Positions 16,108 to 24,922 of a DNA stretch of 42,197 nt are shown piece by piece. The notes under the pieces were generated by a model. It saw nothing but the letters and a program-made list of their open reading frames with translations. It made no database searches and was not told the origin of the DNA. Positions within the stretch are counted from its first letter, which is position 1, and every line of letters starts with the position of its first letter. Made by a program: the position numbers and the translations under genes. The stretch comes from Candidatus Heimdallarchaeota archaeon LC_3 (GTDB lineage Archaea; Asgardarchaeota; Heimdallarchaeia; Hodarchaeales; LC-3): NCBI GenBank assembly GCA_001940645.1, contig MDVS01000038.1:1-42197 (forward strand), written 5' to 3'.

Positions 16108-18327
16108 TTAATATATCTCTTTTTCTATTTTCTTGTCGAATTTTTCTTTTATCGACTTATAGACATGCATTTCTGGTGAGTCTGATTTTGCTGATCGCAT
16201 TAATCTTTCAACAATTAATTGTGGAGTGGAGCGTGCGTGATAATTGATTTTTGGAGTTCGATTGACTAGTAATTGGAGATCATCATCTAAACCTGTTGCT
16301 TCTATACCATCTATTCGAATTTTTTGGGTTAGTTCTGATCGCAGCTGATCTGCTAAATGACTTACAAACACTCCACAAGTACTGGGCTGCGTCGTTAATA
16401 AATCTAATACCGTGCTTATAACTTTTGCTGAAGCTTCTGGTTCTGATATTGCTTCCATCTCATCTGCTAGCACAAGTTTTCCTTTTTGATCGCTTAACAT
16501 TTTGGAAAAAGTTTTCAAAGCAGCTTCAAAAGCTCCTGCATCAACATTTCCTGTAGGTTTTCGATAGTAATGAATTTCTGAAAATATACCTATTCTTGCA
16601 TCTTCAGAGGGAACTCCCATACCCATATGTGATAATAAGGCAATTTGTGCAATTAATGTAAGTAATGTTGTTTTTCCACCGGAATTTGCACCTGAAAGAA
16701 TTGAAATTCGTTCTTTATTGTTTTTTGCAATTGTTCCAAACTCATATGTTACTGGCTCGACTTTTTTATTGCTGTTTTTAAATTCCTCTACTAAAAATAA
16801 ATTTTTTGCTCTTGAAAATGAAATTCCTGTTTCTTGATTGGAAATTTGAGGCCAAGTTAGGTCTAAAGCTATTGTAACCCTTCCAATCATACAAATAAAA
16901 TCTAAATCCATAATAGATTGCATAAGCTGCTCTATCCAATCTCTTTCAGTTTCCAAGGAATATGCAAGCTTTCTTTTTATTGTAAATGCTAAAATTTTAT
17001 GTTTCATTCGTATGTACATTAAAAAACTTGATACAAGCTCTGAATTAATTTGTATAGGAAACGTTAATTCACGTGAAATTAAATTCTCCTCTAATCTCTC
17101 AAATTCTTCTGGAATTAGTTGTAATGATTCAATTATTTTCTTTTCAGTAGTTTTTGCTAATTTTTCTATTAATTCAAAGATTGAATGATCAATATAATCA
17201 TCAAGGTTGTTCAAAAAAATCCCTTCGCTGCTATTAGTTTGCAGCAATTCAAGAAATTTCTTACCGGATAACTGAATATTTTCTGATTCAATAGCCAAAC
17301 GTAATTTTTCATTTAATTTTTCCATCAGTTCGTCTGCAATGTTATCAAAATTATTCAGAATCTTGGATAAGCGTTCTAGTTCTGGATCATATTTATCATT
17401 TATATTTCCATTAAGCTCAAGCCAGGACAGATGCTTTTTTATAGTTGTTATTCTTTTTTCTAATTGATGTAGCCATATATCTGGGATTAAAGCCCTATAA
17501 TCATCTTTAATTTTTGTTTCTTGTTTTAATAATTCCAATATATTAATCATCGATAATATACTTTTCTTATTAAGCGAAAAAAAGTTTAAGATACGTTCTG
17601 GCACAAATTCTATCCATGGCTGTTTGATGGCATTATCATTAGCTAAAATAAAAGTATTAGGCTCACTTGAGGTAAATTCTTCCTCAGATATAAGAATAAC
17701 CAATTTCCCTTCATTGATTAAAAACTGTAAATCTTCTGGAGAGTTAATCAATAATATCTTGAACAATTTATCAATTTTTAAATGTTCAAGGGTTGTTTTA
17801 ACCTCCGGAAGGGTAGTGCATATTGTTCTCTCTGTTAGATCTAATCGGGTGTTTTTTAATATTAAGGGATGAATATCTTGAAAATTTTGATGAAAAGCTG
17901 CTTGAAAACTAGAAGATTGAGGAATGCATTCTAAGTAGAATTGGTAATACTTCTTGAATAAGCTCTGTCGCTGGGTCAGTCTACTGAAAAGATGTTTTGG
18001 TAAAGGAATTAGATCAATATAACATTTTGATTTACTATAAGAAGTCCAACAATATGTTTGAAATATTTTTAATAAATTATCATAAATAGACTGTACATCG
18101 GGAGTACTAAGTAATGAATCGATATTTTCTCCCGTTAAAGCATTGTGTGCTGCTCTGACAATTCGAACTGCACCATTCTGTCCTAATCCATCGACTTTAG
18201 ATAATTCACTAATATTCTTTGACTCGATAGCTGAAATAGCATTTGATTCTGACCGAAAGTGATGGATAAGTTTTTCTGAAACAATCTTACCAACACCTTT
18301 TATTTCTAATAGCTTTAATTGAGACAT
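16108..18327 (-). CDS. archaeal MutS-like (MutS2-related) ATPase with N-terminal helix-hairpin-helix
   Basis: This 739-residue protein starts with a helix-hairpin-helix pair (LLEIKGVGKIVSEKLIHHF and LSKVDGLGQNGAVRIVRAA), a non-specific DNA-binding module. Long helical lever-like segments follow (about 270-470). The C-terminal MutS ABC-type ATPase has Walker A GANSGGKTT (546-554), a GVPSEDARIGIFSEI middle segment, a signature-like region around DAGAFEAALKTFSKM, Walker B LVLADE (about 618-623) and a late SHLAD histidine. The mismatch-binding domain of bacterial MutS and the Smr nuclease of MutS2 are not visible. Such archaeal MutS-like proteins are thought to act on branched or recombining DNA rather than mismatches. 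Minus strand, convergent with the E2 pseudogene; no partner gene is adjacent. Confidence 0.88.
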   Translation of the reverse strand: MSQLKLLEIKGVGKIVSEKLIHHFRSESNAISAIESKNISELSKVDGLGQNGAVRIVRAAHNALTGENIDSLLSTPDVQSIYDNLLKIFQTYCWTSYSKSKCYIDLIPLPKHLFSRLTQRQSLFKKYYQFYLECIPQSSSFQAAFHQNFQDIHPLILKNTRLDLTERTICTTLPEVKTTLEHLKIDKLFKILLINSPEDLQFLINEGKLVILISEEEFTSSEPNTFILANDNAIKQPWIEFVPERILNFFSLNKKSILSMINILELLKQETKIKDDYRALIPDIWLHQLEKRITTIKKHLSWLELNGNINDKYDPELERLSKILNNFDNIADELMEKLNEKLRLAIESENIQLSGKKFLELLQTNSSEGIFLNNLDDYIDHSIFELIEKLAKTTEKKIIESLQLIPEEFERLEENLISRELTFPIQINSELVSSFLMYIRMKHKILAFTIKRKLAYSLETERDWIEQLMQSIMDLDFICMIGRVTIALDLTWPQISNQETGISFSRAKNLFLVEEFKNSNKKVEPVTYEFGTIAKNNKERISILSGANSGGKTTLLTLIAQIALLSHMGMGVPSEDARIGIFSEIHYYRKPTGNVDAGAFEAALKTFSKMLSDQKGKLVLADEMEAISEPEASAKVISTVLDLLTTQPSTCGVFVSHLADQLRSELTQKIRIDGIEATGLDDDLQLLVNRTPKINYHARSTPQLIVERLMRSAKSDSPEMHVYKSIKEKFDKKIEKEIY

Positions 18328-18623
18328 CTGTAATCAGGGAAGAATTTTAACAAAAATAATCTAAAAAACAATAATCTTATCATTATCTCAAACTATGATT
18401 TAGTATATTTTATCCCCACGTTGTTGTATTCAAATAGTCATAATAAAGGAATAAAATACATCATTAGCGATTAAAAGACTCTTAAAATAGTTAATTTATG
18501 AAATGATAACTTTAAGAATTAAGAATAAAGCATCGAAGTCAAAAAACGTTTGTAAAGAACGTTTAAAGCTTAGAAATACAATTAAATAGTTGAAACAGAT
18601 TTCTAAGTGCATAACAGAGTATA

Positions 18624-18630
18624 TTTAAAT
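18624..18630 (+). promoter_or_regulatory. TATA box for the 5S rRNA gene
   Basis: TTTAAAT predicts initiation near 18652, about 40 bases before the proposed terminal stem of the 5S RNA, so a short 5' leader would have to be processed off. This is the only good TATA-like element directly upstream. Confidence 0.4.
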
Positions 18631-18691
18631 TTCATGAACTGGTTTAATAAGTGTCTAAAAGTTAAAACTGATAGACAAATAGGGTTGAAGT

Positions 18692-18861
18692 GAACCAAAA
18701 ACGTTGAAGATGCGTTCTTCCGACACTAGAATCATACCGAACCCAGAAGCTAAGCGTAGAAACGTATTATCTTGTACTGATGTTTCATCGGGAACGATAG
18801 TAGCTGGATTTCCCCGGCCATAGTTTTTACGATCGCCTGGACATGTCGAAGTCTTTGGTTT
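18692..18861 (+). rRNA. rrf: 5S ribosomal RNA, apparently enlarged (about 170 nt)
   Basis: The 5S core is recognisable on the plus strand. Helix III/loop C is ACCGAACCCAGAAGCTAAGC (18737-18756). Loop E/helix IV is GTACTGATG-TTTC-ATCGGGAAC. Helix V pairs ATTATC with GATAGT. Helix II pairs TGCGTTCT (18711-18718) with AGAAACGTA (about 18757-18765) and leaves the conserved bulged A. Helix I is unusual: nothing directly after helix V pairs with the 5' end. The best closing stem is AACCAAA (18693-18699) with TTTGGTT (18854-18860), which leaves about 50 extra bases after helix V. A shorter option is AAAAAC (18697-18702) with GTTTTT (18823-18828). The core identification is firm; the ends are not. 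uL18, its protein partner, is encoded at 12252-12830. Confidence 0.8.
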
Positions 18862-18864
18862 TTT
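18859..18864 (+). terminator. poly-T terminator of the 5S rRNA
   Basis: Six T residues directly after the proposed closing stem fit archaeal termination at U-tracts and support an RNA end near 18861-18864. The convergent gene at 18933-20867 ends about 70 bases further on. Confidence 0.5.
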
Positions 18865-18932
18865 CTGAAACACTTTTTTGCCAAATAATCTCACAAAAGA
18901 GAATTATTTCCCTTTTTTCTTGAACATTTATC

Positions 18933-20867
18933 CTAATAAGGTATTTGTGGATATCGACATTTTGGGCAATAAACATAAAAGGGGCTTGATCTTGGTTGAT
19001 TTCTAAACATCTCATCACAATTAACACATTTTTGCTCTAAATGTGATCTCTCATGTTTAGGGGGGAAATCTGTTATTGTCAATCGGAAAATTGCTTCTAA
19101 AAAAAATTTCATCCAATTTACGAAGGTTAGAATATTTTGATCATCAGGAACTTTTGTCCAACTGATTTGCCAGCTAATTAGTGTCTGGGTTTCATCAGAT
19201 GTTTGTAACATAATTTGTAATTCAAATCCCAAATCTCCTATCCAACCTTTATATAACCTATCAAATGCTTTAACGTTATCTCCTTTTTGGACTTCTGATG
19301 AAAAATCTAAAGTAAATCCAATATTGTTTAAAATTCTGTCTATTTTATCATCTAATTCTTTTGTTTGGACAAAAATACCTATTTGATCGGTAAATTGATC
19401 TAATATTCTCATTTCAAGACCGAGTTTATTTTCAAACAACTTTTTTTTGTTACTATAAGACTTGAATTGACTCACAACATGATTATATACTGTTCTAATA
19501 GGATTAGATACATTAGACTGAACTATATTCAATAAAGGTTGTAATAATGGTTGAAATGTTTGTAAAATCTCTTTTGGATAATTAATAAATCCTTTAATAC
19601 CAACGATAGTGGTTTGTAGCTCTTGTAAATTTCTTCGTCCTATTGTTGGTAATTGTTTATCAGTATCATGGTCTAATAAAACTAATGACTCAAAAATAAG
19701 ATCAGTTATTTGAGTAGGTAGATTTTTTTCATTTATACACTTTACTAGTATTGAATAATGAAATAAAATATATACTAAGTATTTTGAATGAACTTCCAAG
19801 TTTTTATAATATTTCATCCAAAATGGTTTACTATGGATAATGTAGTCATTATTTACCCTTGAACATAACATTAAGTAATATATAACCCAAGAAGAACTTA
19901 TTAAACTCTGAAAAATTTCACCCTGAGCTAGTTGGGAATTAGCTATATTAGAATATTTAGTTGCAATTGAGTAAGTAAAATCTGATCTAAATCTAGAGAT
20001 TTCTGCTTGTTCATCAGCTGAATAGTGAATATTTTTATCAATTGGTTGATTTAGAAATGCACTTAGTTTCTCTGGTGATAATCTAGTAGTAAAATTTATG
20101 TCATCTTGTATTGTAGGTACAATTTTTTTGTATAAAGTTTCAGAGATCCACTCCATAGGCAATAATAAAGGATCATCTGTAATTGAGTTATATCTGAAAT
20201 AAATATTCCAGATTTCCATGATGTTGTTAGCTAATAGCAATATTTTAGTTGATGTTTCGTCAGTTTTCGGTCTTGATAGTAACACATTTAGATCTTCATT
20301 GAAAAGGTCTTTGTAATAATTTAATAAAGGTGGTACGTCTTTAATAAATCTAATTTCAAAGAATTTCTTCCAATAGAAGACACCCAAACGCCGAATTGTT
20401 TCGGTTAAAGTTAGATATTCATTCATAGTCGTGTAGATAACATCATGCCATGATTCTCTTAGATTTCCAGCAGAAAAGTTCAATGTTAGTAATGATTCTA
20501 ATAAAAAATCGATCACATAATATCTTCTTGCTATTGCTTTTAAATTTCCGGGTAGATGTTCAAATTCTTTCCACTCTTTTTTATAAGGAGTATAATTTTG
20601 CACAATTGTTTGTGCTACTTCGAAAACATCTATTTTTTCTAATTTTCCTTTAAAAGATAGCAATTTTAATCCAAATTGTCCTATGTCATGCTTTAATATT
20701 CTGGTTTTAGTAAAAACAGCTTGAAGGAGAGGTTCTTCAGGAATAGGAAATTCTCTTCCAGTTTTATCTAGCCATTTAATGAATTCAATCACAGTTTCTC
20801 TATAGGGATCGATGTTTATATTTTCTCCTGTTGAATCATTATTTTTATCTGAATGTAATTGATTCAT
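18933..20867 (-). CDS. unknown 644-residue protein with C-terminal zinc ribbon
   Basis: I do not recognise this protein. Nearly the whole length is predicted helical and soluble, with many aromatic and acidic residues and no obvious signal or membrane segment. The C terminus has a four-cysteine zinc ribbon: C614-x2-C617 (CVNC) and C634-x2-C637 (CPKC), with 16 residues between the pairs. A short stretch before it (about 555-600) looks like a small alpha/beta domain (GDLGFELQIMLQTSDETQTL). ATG at 20867 gives MNQLHSDKNNDSTGEN, a disordered start. It is divergent from the hydantoinase pair and convergent with the 5S rRNA gene. The ribbon could bind nucleic acid or a protein, but no function follows from the sequence. 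Confidence 0.8.
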   Translation of the reverse strand: MNQLHSDKNNDSTGENINIDPYRETVIEFIKWLDKTGREFPIPEEPLLQAVFTKTRILKHDIGQFGLKLLSFKGKLEKIDVFEVAQTIVQNYTPYKKEWKEFEHLPGNLKAIARRYYVIDFLLESLLTLNFSAGNLRESWHDVIYTTMNEYLTLTETIRRLGVFYWKKFFEIRFIKDVPPLLNYYKDLFNEDLNVLLSRPKTDETSTKILLLANNIMEIWNIYFRYNSITDDPLLLPMEWISETLYKKIVPTIQDDINFTTRLSPEKLSAFLNQPIDKNIHYSADEQAEISRFRSDFTYSIATKYSNIANSQLAQGEIFQSLISSSWVIYYLMLCSRVNNDYIIHSKPFWMKYYKNLEVHSKYLVYILFHYSILVKCINEKNLPTQITDLIFESLVLLDHDTDKQLPTIGRRNLQELQTTIVGIKGFINYPKEILQTFQPLLQPLLNIVQSNVSNPIRTVYNHVVSQFKSYSNKKKLFENKLGLEMRILDQFTDQIGIFVQTKELDDKIDRILNNIGFTLDFSSEVQKGDNVKAFDRLYKGWIGDLGFELQIMLQTSDETQTLISWQISWTKVPDDQNILTFVNWMKFFLEAIFRLTITDFPPKHERSHLEQKCVNCDEMFRNQPRSSPFYVYCPKCRYPQIPY

Positions 20868-21261
20868 GTTAATACCGAACGATGTTTCGAAATTCAGGTC
20901 TTTTTAATAATTTGGAAAAAAAAATCTTATACAAAAGATTGAATGACATAAATTGAGTTAAATTTATTGGGATTACAACGAATAATTTTAATTATTTTGA
21001 TTTTAATAATAATTTTTTAATAACTTTTTCTATTATAATACAGTTTATGAAAAAATCTCTTATTTTCTATTAAGGAGCAAAGTTAAATTCATAAAAGGGT
21101 TCTTATTATTTTTAATGAAAGGTTAGGATATCTGATCGATTATTCATATAGGAAAAATATTTAAGCTATGCTAATATTTAAGACCGAAAATTTGCTAATA
21201 TGAAGAATTTCGCTTATTATTTAAAACATATAAGCTAAAAGCCAGAATTCGTGACAGGTAT
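20868..21261. other. divergent intergenic region with repeated TATTTAAG elements
   Basis: An AT-rich spacer between two divergent genes. ATATTTAAG occurs twice close together (within about 21155-21185), with related TATTTAAAAC and GCTAATAT copies nearby. These may be overlapping TATA/BRE elements or a regulator site for the hydantoinase operon. No ORF or RNA is supported. Confidence 0.35.
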
Positions 21262-23292
21262 TTGATTGGTATAAATAGCAATAGACTTAGTTCCGATACA
21301 GGAGGAACTTTTACAGATATAGTATTCATTGACTCAAAGGGTTCAATAAAAATTAATAAAGTTCCTACCACTAAAAGTGATCAATCAATTGGTGTTAAAA
21401 ACGGTGTTGAAAATCTTTCAAATTTTGATTATTCACCGCATATGATCCATGGAACAACCGTTGCAACAAATATGTTGTTAGAACGTAAGGGAGCACAAGT
21501 ACTATTACTCACTACTGAAGGATTTAAAGATATAATTGAAATAGGAAGACAGAACAGAATAAATTTATATCAACCACCAGAAAAACCAATAGGGTTGACA
21601 AAACGAGAGAATCGAATTGGAGTTTCGGAACGAATAGATTTTCAAGGAAAAGTTATAAAGGAATTAAATGTTGCAGATTTAATTAAAAAACTTAATACCT
21701 GGGAAAAACAAAACAATAGTCCTCCAGAATCAGTAGCTGTCTGTAATCTATTTTCGTTTACAAATTATCTACATGAAATGAAAATAAAAGAAGTTATTAA
21801 GAATAAATGGCCTGATGTTCAAATCTCTCTTTCAATAGATGTTCTTCCTGTTTTTCGAGAGTTTGAAAGGACGATAGCTACTGTAATTGATGCTTATATC
21901 TCTCCTGGCATTAAAATCTATCTCAAAAATATTGAAGATAGTATGCATTCAATTAATGTAGAAAAAACATATATTCTACAGTCAAATACAGGAATTTCAA
22001 GCCCAAAAAATCTTTTACCAGCACAGGCTGTTCTCTCAGGATTAGCTGGAGGAGTATTAGGCGGTCAATATTCAGCTAAAAAGATCGGATTAAGTAACAT
22101 TATTAATATTGACATAGGGGGTACATCAACAGATGTATCCTTATTAAATGATATGAAAATTCCAATATCAACTAACAATTATATTGCTGGATTTCCATTT
22201 GTCATACCAACTGTTGATGTTGTCACCATAGGAGCAGGTGGTGGGAGTATTGCGTGGGTGGATAAACAAGGATTATTACAAGTTGGACCAAAATCAACGG
22301 GAGCCGAGCCCGGCCCTGCATGCTATGGGAAAGATTTAATTCCGTGTTTGACAGATGCAGATATGATTTTAGGATATCTGAATCCGAAAAACTTTGCTGG
22401 GGGAACTGTACCACTCTATCCTGAAAGATCAAAAAAGGCTGTAAATAATCTGTTATCAGAATTAAATGGTATTAGCGATATAGATTCATTAGCTCTAGGG
22501 ATTCAACGTGTGTTTCATACCAATATAGGATATGCTTTACGAGCAGTTTCAGTTGATCGAGGGTTTGACCCAAGAGATTTTACCCTAGTATCTTTTGGTG
22601 GAGCAGGATCTACTCACTGTGCTCCGTTAGCTGAATTGTTATCTATGAAACAGATCTTAGTGCCACCTTACCCTGGAGCGTGGTCGGCATTCGGCTTATT
22701 AAATACTGACTTCAAGTATGAATTTACTAAGAGTATTATCAAAAAAGTTGATGATTTAGATTTTAGTGAGTTGGACAAAGCATACATTTCTCTTGAAATT
22801 CAAGGCAAAAAGAATCTTTTTAATGATGGATTCAACGATTCTGGTATAGCAGTAAATCGTTATGCGGATTGTCGTTATTATAATCAAAGCTACGAACTAG
22901 CTATTCCATTACATTTGTTAAAAGCTGAAGAATTTCAAAATTTTCATTCAATTCACAAAAAGAGATATGGATATGAATTACTGGAAGATCCTATAGAGTT
23001 AGTCAATATTCGAACTGAAACTATCGGAAAAGTTTCTCTTCCGAAAATTGAAAATATTCCAAAAGGTTCTCCAAAAATTTCTGAAGAAGCCATAAAAAAT
23101 TATAGAAAAGTGATATTTAATCAGAAAATTATATTAGATGTGCCTGTGATTCAACGAAAGAAATTACTTTCAGGAAACATTATTACTGAACCAAGTATAA
23201 TAGAACAATTAGATACTACAACAATCATTCATCCTGGTTGGAAAGCAAGAGTAATGAATGACGGACATATTTTGATGAAAAAAATTCAGTAA
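21262..23292 (+). CDS. hyuA: hydantoinase/oxoprolinase subunit A (HyuA family)
   Basis: This 676-residue protein belongs to the ATP-dependent HyuA/OplA family with an ASKHA (actin-like) fold. The phosphate-1 motif DTGGTFTD is at 12-19. HGTTVATNMLLERKGA follows near residue 65, a second glycine motif is NIDIGGTSTDVSLL, then GAGGGSIAWVD and GPACYG. The late VDRGFDPRDFTLVSFGGAG segment is also typical. With subunit B, family members hydrolyse cyclic amides (hydantoins, 5-oxoproline) or carboxylate ketones in an ATP-dependent way; the substrate cannot be told from sequence. The start is TTG 21262 with CAGGT upstream; it adds a short MIGINSNRLSS lead before the first strand. HyuB follows after 14 bases, so the two are one operon. 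Confidence 0.92.
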   Translation: MIGINSNRLSSDTGGTFTDIVFIDSKGSIKINKVPTTKSDQSIGVKNGVENLSNFDYSPHMIHGTTVATNMLLERKGAQVLLLTTEGFKDIIEIGRQNRINLYQPPEKPIGLTKRENRIGVSERIDFQGKVIKELNVADLIKKLNTWEKQNNSPPESVAVCNLFSFTNYLHEMKIKEVIKNKWPDVQISLSIDVLPVFREFERTIATVIDAYISPGIKIYLKNIEDSMHSINVEKTYILQSNTGISSPKNLLPAQAVLSGLAGGVLGGQYSAKKIGLSNIINIDIGGTSTDVSLLNDMKIPISTNNYIAGFPFVIPTVDVVTIGAGGGSIAWVDKQGLLQVGPKSTGAEPGPACYGKDLIPCLTDADMILGYLNPKNFAGGTVPLYPERSKKAVNNLLSELNGISDIDSLALGIQRVFHTNIGYALRAVSVDRGFDPRDFTLVSFGGAGSTHCAPLAELLSMKQILVPPYPGAWSAFGLLNTDFKYEFTKSIIKKVDDLDFSELDKAYISLEIQGKKNLFNDGFNDSGIAVNRYADCRYYNQSYELAIPLHLLKAEEFQNFHSIHKKRYGYELLEDPIELVNIRTETIGKVSLPKIENIPKGSPKISEEAIKNYRKVIFNQKIILDVPVIQRKKLLSGNIITEPSIIEQLDTTTIIHPGWKARVMNDGHILMKKIQ

Positions 23293-23306
23293 AGAATGAT
23301 GCGAAA

Positions 23307-24917
23307 ATGAAAGATATCGACATAATTACTTTATCTGTTGTTCAAAAAGCATTGGAGAATATAGCCTACGAAATGGCAATAGTGCTAAGAAAGACGGCAT
23401 ATTCACCTAATATTAAAGAGAGAAGAGACTTTAGTTGTGCAATATTTAATGAAAAAGCTGAAATAATAGCAAGTAAAGATGGTATACCTGTACACCTAGG
23501 ATCAATGGATTTATCAGTTGAAGCAGGAATAAACAAATTTAAAAACATTTCTAAAGGTGATGTGTTAATCCACAATACCCCACATAACTTTGGAACTCAT
23601 TTACCTGATATAACTCTATATACCCCAGTTTTTATTAACCAAAATGATAAACCAACTTTTTTTATAGCATGTAGGGCTCACCATAGTGATGTAGGTGGGA
23701 AAACACCAGGAAGTATGCCAGGCTATAGCGCATCATTATTTGAGGAAGGAATACAAATACCTCCGATTAAGCTATGGGAAAAAAATTTAATTAATTCTTC
23801 TATATTTGATTTAATACTTGCAAATGTCCGTACACCAAAAGAAAGATATGGGGATTTTTATGCTCAAAAAGCAGCACTTACAATAGGAGAGAAAAGATTA
23901 ATTGAACTGTTAGAAAAATTTTCTCTTGATGATTTTAATAAAATTATATCCGAATTAGCTAATCGTTCAGAAAAAGCTATGATTGAGCAAATACGAAAAA
24001 TTCCTATAAATCAGGAGTTTACAGCTTCAGATTTTATGGATTCAGATGGATCAGATAAGAAAGAACCAATTGAAATTAAAGTATCGATCCAAAGGAAACA
24101 GAATAATCCAGACCGATTGATTGTTGATTTTACAGGAAGTGCAGAACAACGTAAAGCAAATATTAACGCAACACGAGGTATTACTAGGTCAGCTTTGTTC
24201 TATTGTCTCCGTTATTTGCTCTATGAAATTGGCGATTTACCGACCAATTATGGACTTTGGCGACCCCTAGATCTTATTCTTCCAGAAAATTCTATAGTTA
24301 ATTCCTCTTACCCTTATGCGACTTCTTCTGGAAACGTTGAAACTTCTCAAAGACTTGTAGATGTTATTTTTCTTGCCTTGTCTCCAATAAATTCTTTAAA
24401 AGTCCCAGCTGCCTCACAAGGCACAATGAATAATATTTTAATAGGTGGTTATGATTCAAGACCAAATAAAAATGAATTTTTCAGCTATTATGAAACTCTT
24501 GCTGGAGGATCTGGAGGAACACCAGATGGTCCAGGATTGTCAGGTGTTCATACTCATATGACTAATACTTTAAACACTCCTGTAGAAGCAATAGAGATAT
24601 CTTATCCAATTCAAATAAAAAAATATGAAATAAGATTGAATTCTGGTGGAAGTGGGAAATTTGCAGGTGGAGACGGTTTAATTAGAGAATATATAATATT
24701 AAGTGAAACAGCGTCAGTATCGCTCCAGACTGAAAGAAGACTCTCTCAACCTTATGGATTATTTAATGGTGAAAATGGATTATCTGGCAAAAATATTAAA
24801 CATTCCGATCAAGAAGAAATATTACCAGATAAAATTACATTAGAATTAAAGAAAAATGATCGCTTAACAATATTTACTCCAGGAGGGGGAGGATATGGAC
24901 GTAAACAACAAATTTAA
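23307..24917 (+). CDS. hyuB: hydantoinase/oxoprolinase subunit B (HyuB family)
   Basis: A 536-residue HyuB/HydB-family protein, the usual length. Conserved features are the start region LSVVQKALENIAYEMAIVLR, FSCAIFNEKAEIIASKDGIP, a metal- and substrate-binding HNTPHNFGTHLPDITL and ACRAHHSDVGGKTPGSMPG. Later come TSSGNVETSQRLVD, ETLAGGSGGTPDGPG and the glycine-rich end PGGGGYGRKQ. It pairs with HyuA 14 bases upstream to form the catalytic complex. The likely role is opening of a cyclic amide such as 5-oxoproline, in amino-acid or glutathione-type salvage; alternatives in the family are acetone or acetophenone carboxylation. The next gene is on the opposite strand and ends 5 bases away. Confidence 0.93.
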   Translation: MKDIDIITLSVVQKALENIAYEMAIVLRKTAYSPNIKERRDFSCAIFNEKAEIIASKDGIPVHLGSMDLSVEAGINKFKNISKGDVLIHNTPHNFGTHLPDITLYTPVFINQNDKPTFFIACRAHHSDVGGKTPGSMPGYSASLFEEGIQIPPIKLWEKNLINSSIFDLILANVRTPKERYGDFYAQKAALTIGEKRLIELLEKFSLDDFNKIISELANRSEKAMIEQIRKIPINQEFTASDFMDSDGSDKKEPIEIKVSIQRKQNNPDRLIVDFTGSAEQRKANINATRGITRSALFYCLRYLLYEIGDLPTNYGLWRPLDLILPENSIVNSSYPYATSSGNVETSQRLVDVIFLALSPINSLKVPAASQGTMNNILIGGYDSRPNKNEFFSYYETLAGGSGGTPDGPGLSGVHTHMTNTLNTPVEAIEISYPIQIKKYEIRLNSGGSGKFAGGDGLIREYIILSETASVSLQTERRLSQPYGLFNGENGLSGKNIKHSDQEEILPDKITLELKKNDRLTIFTPGGGGYGRKQQI

Positions 24918-24922
24918 ATCAA

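Noticed and set aside
18655..18894. A 79-codon minus-strand ORF
   Set aside because: It lies antisense across the 5S rRNA core, whose conserved loops and helices explain the sequence better.
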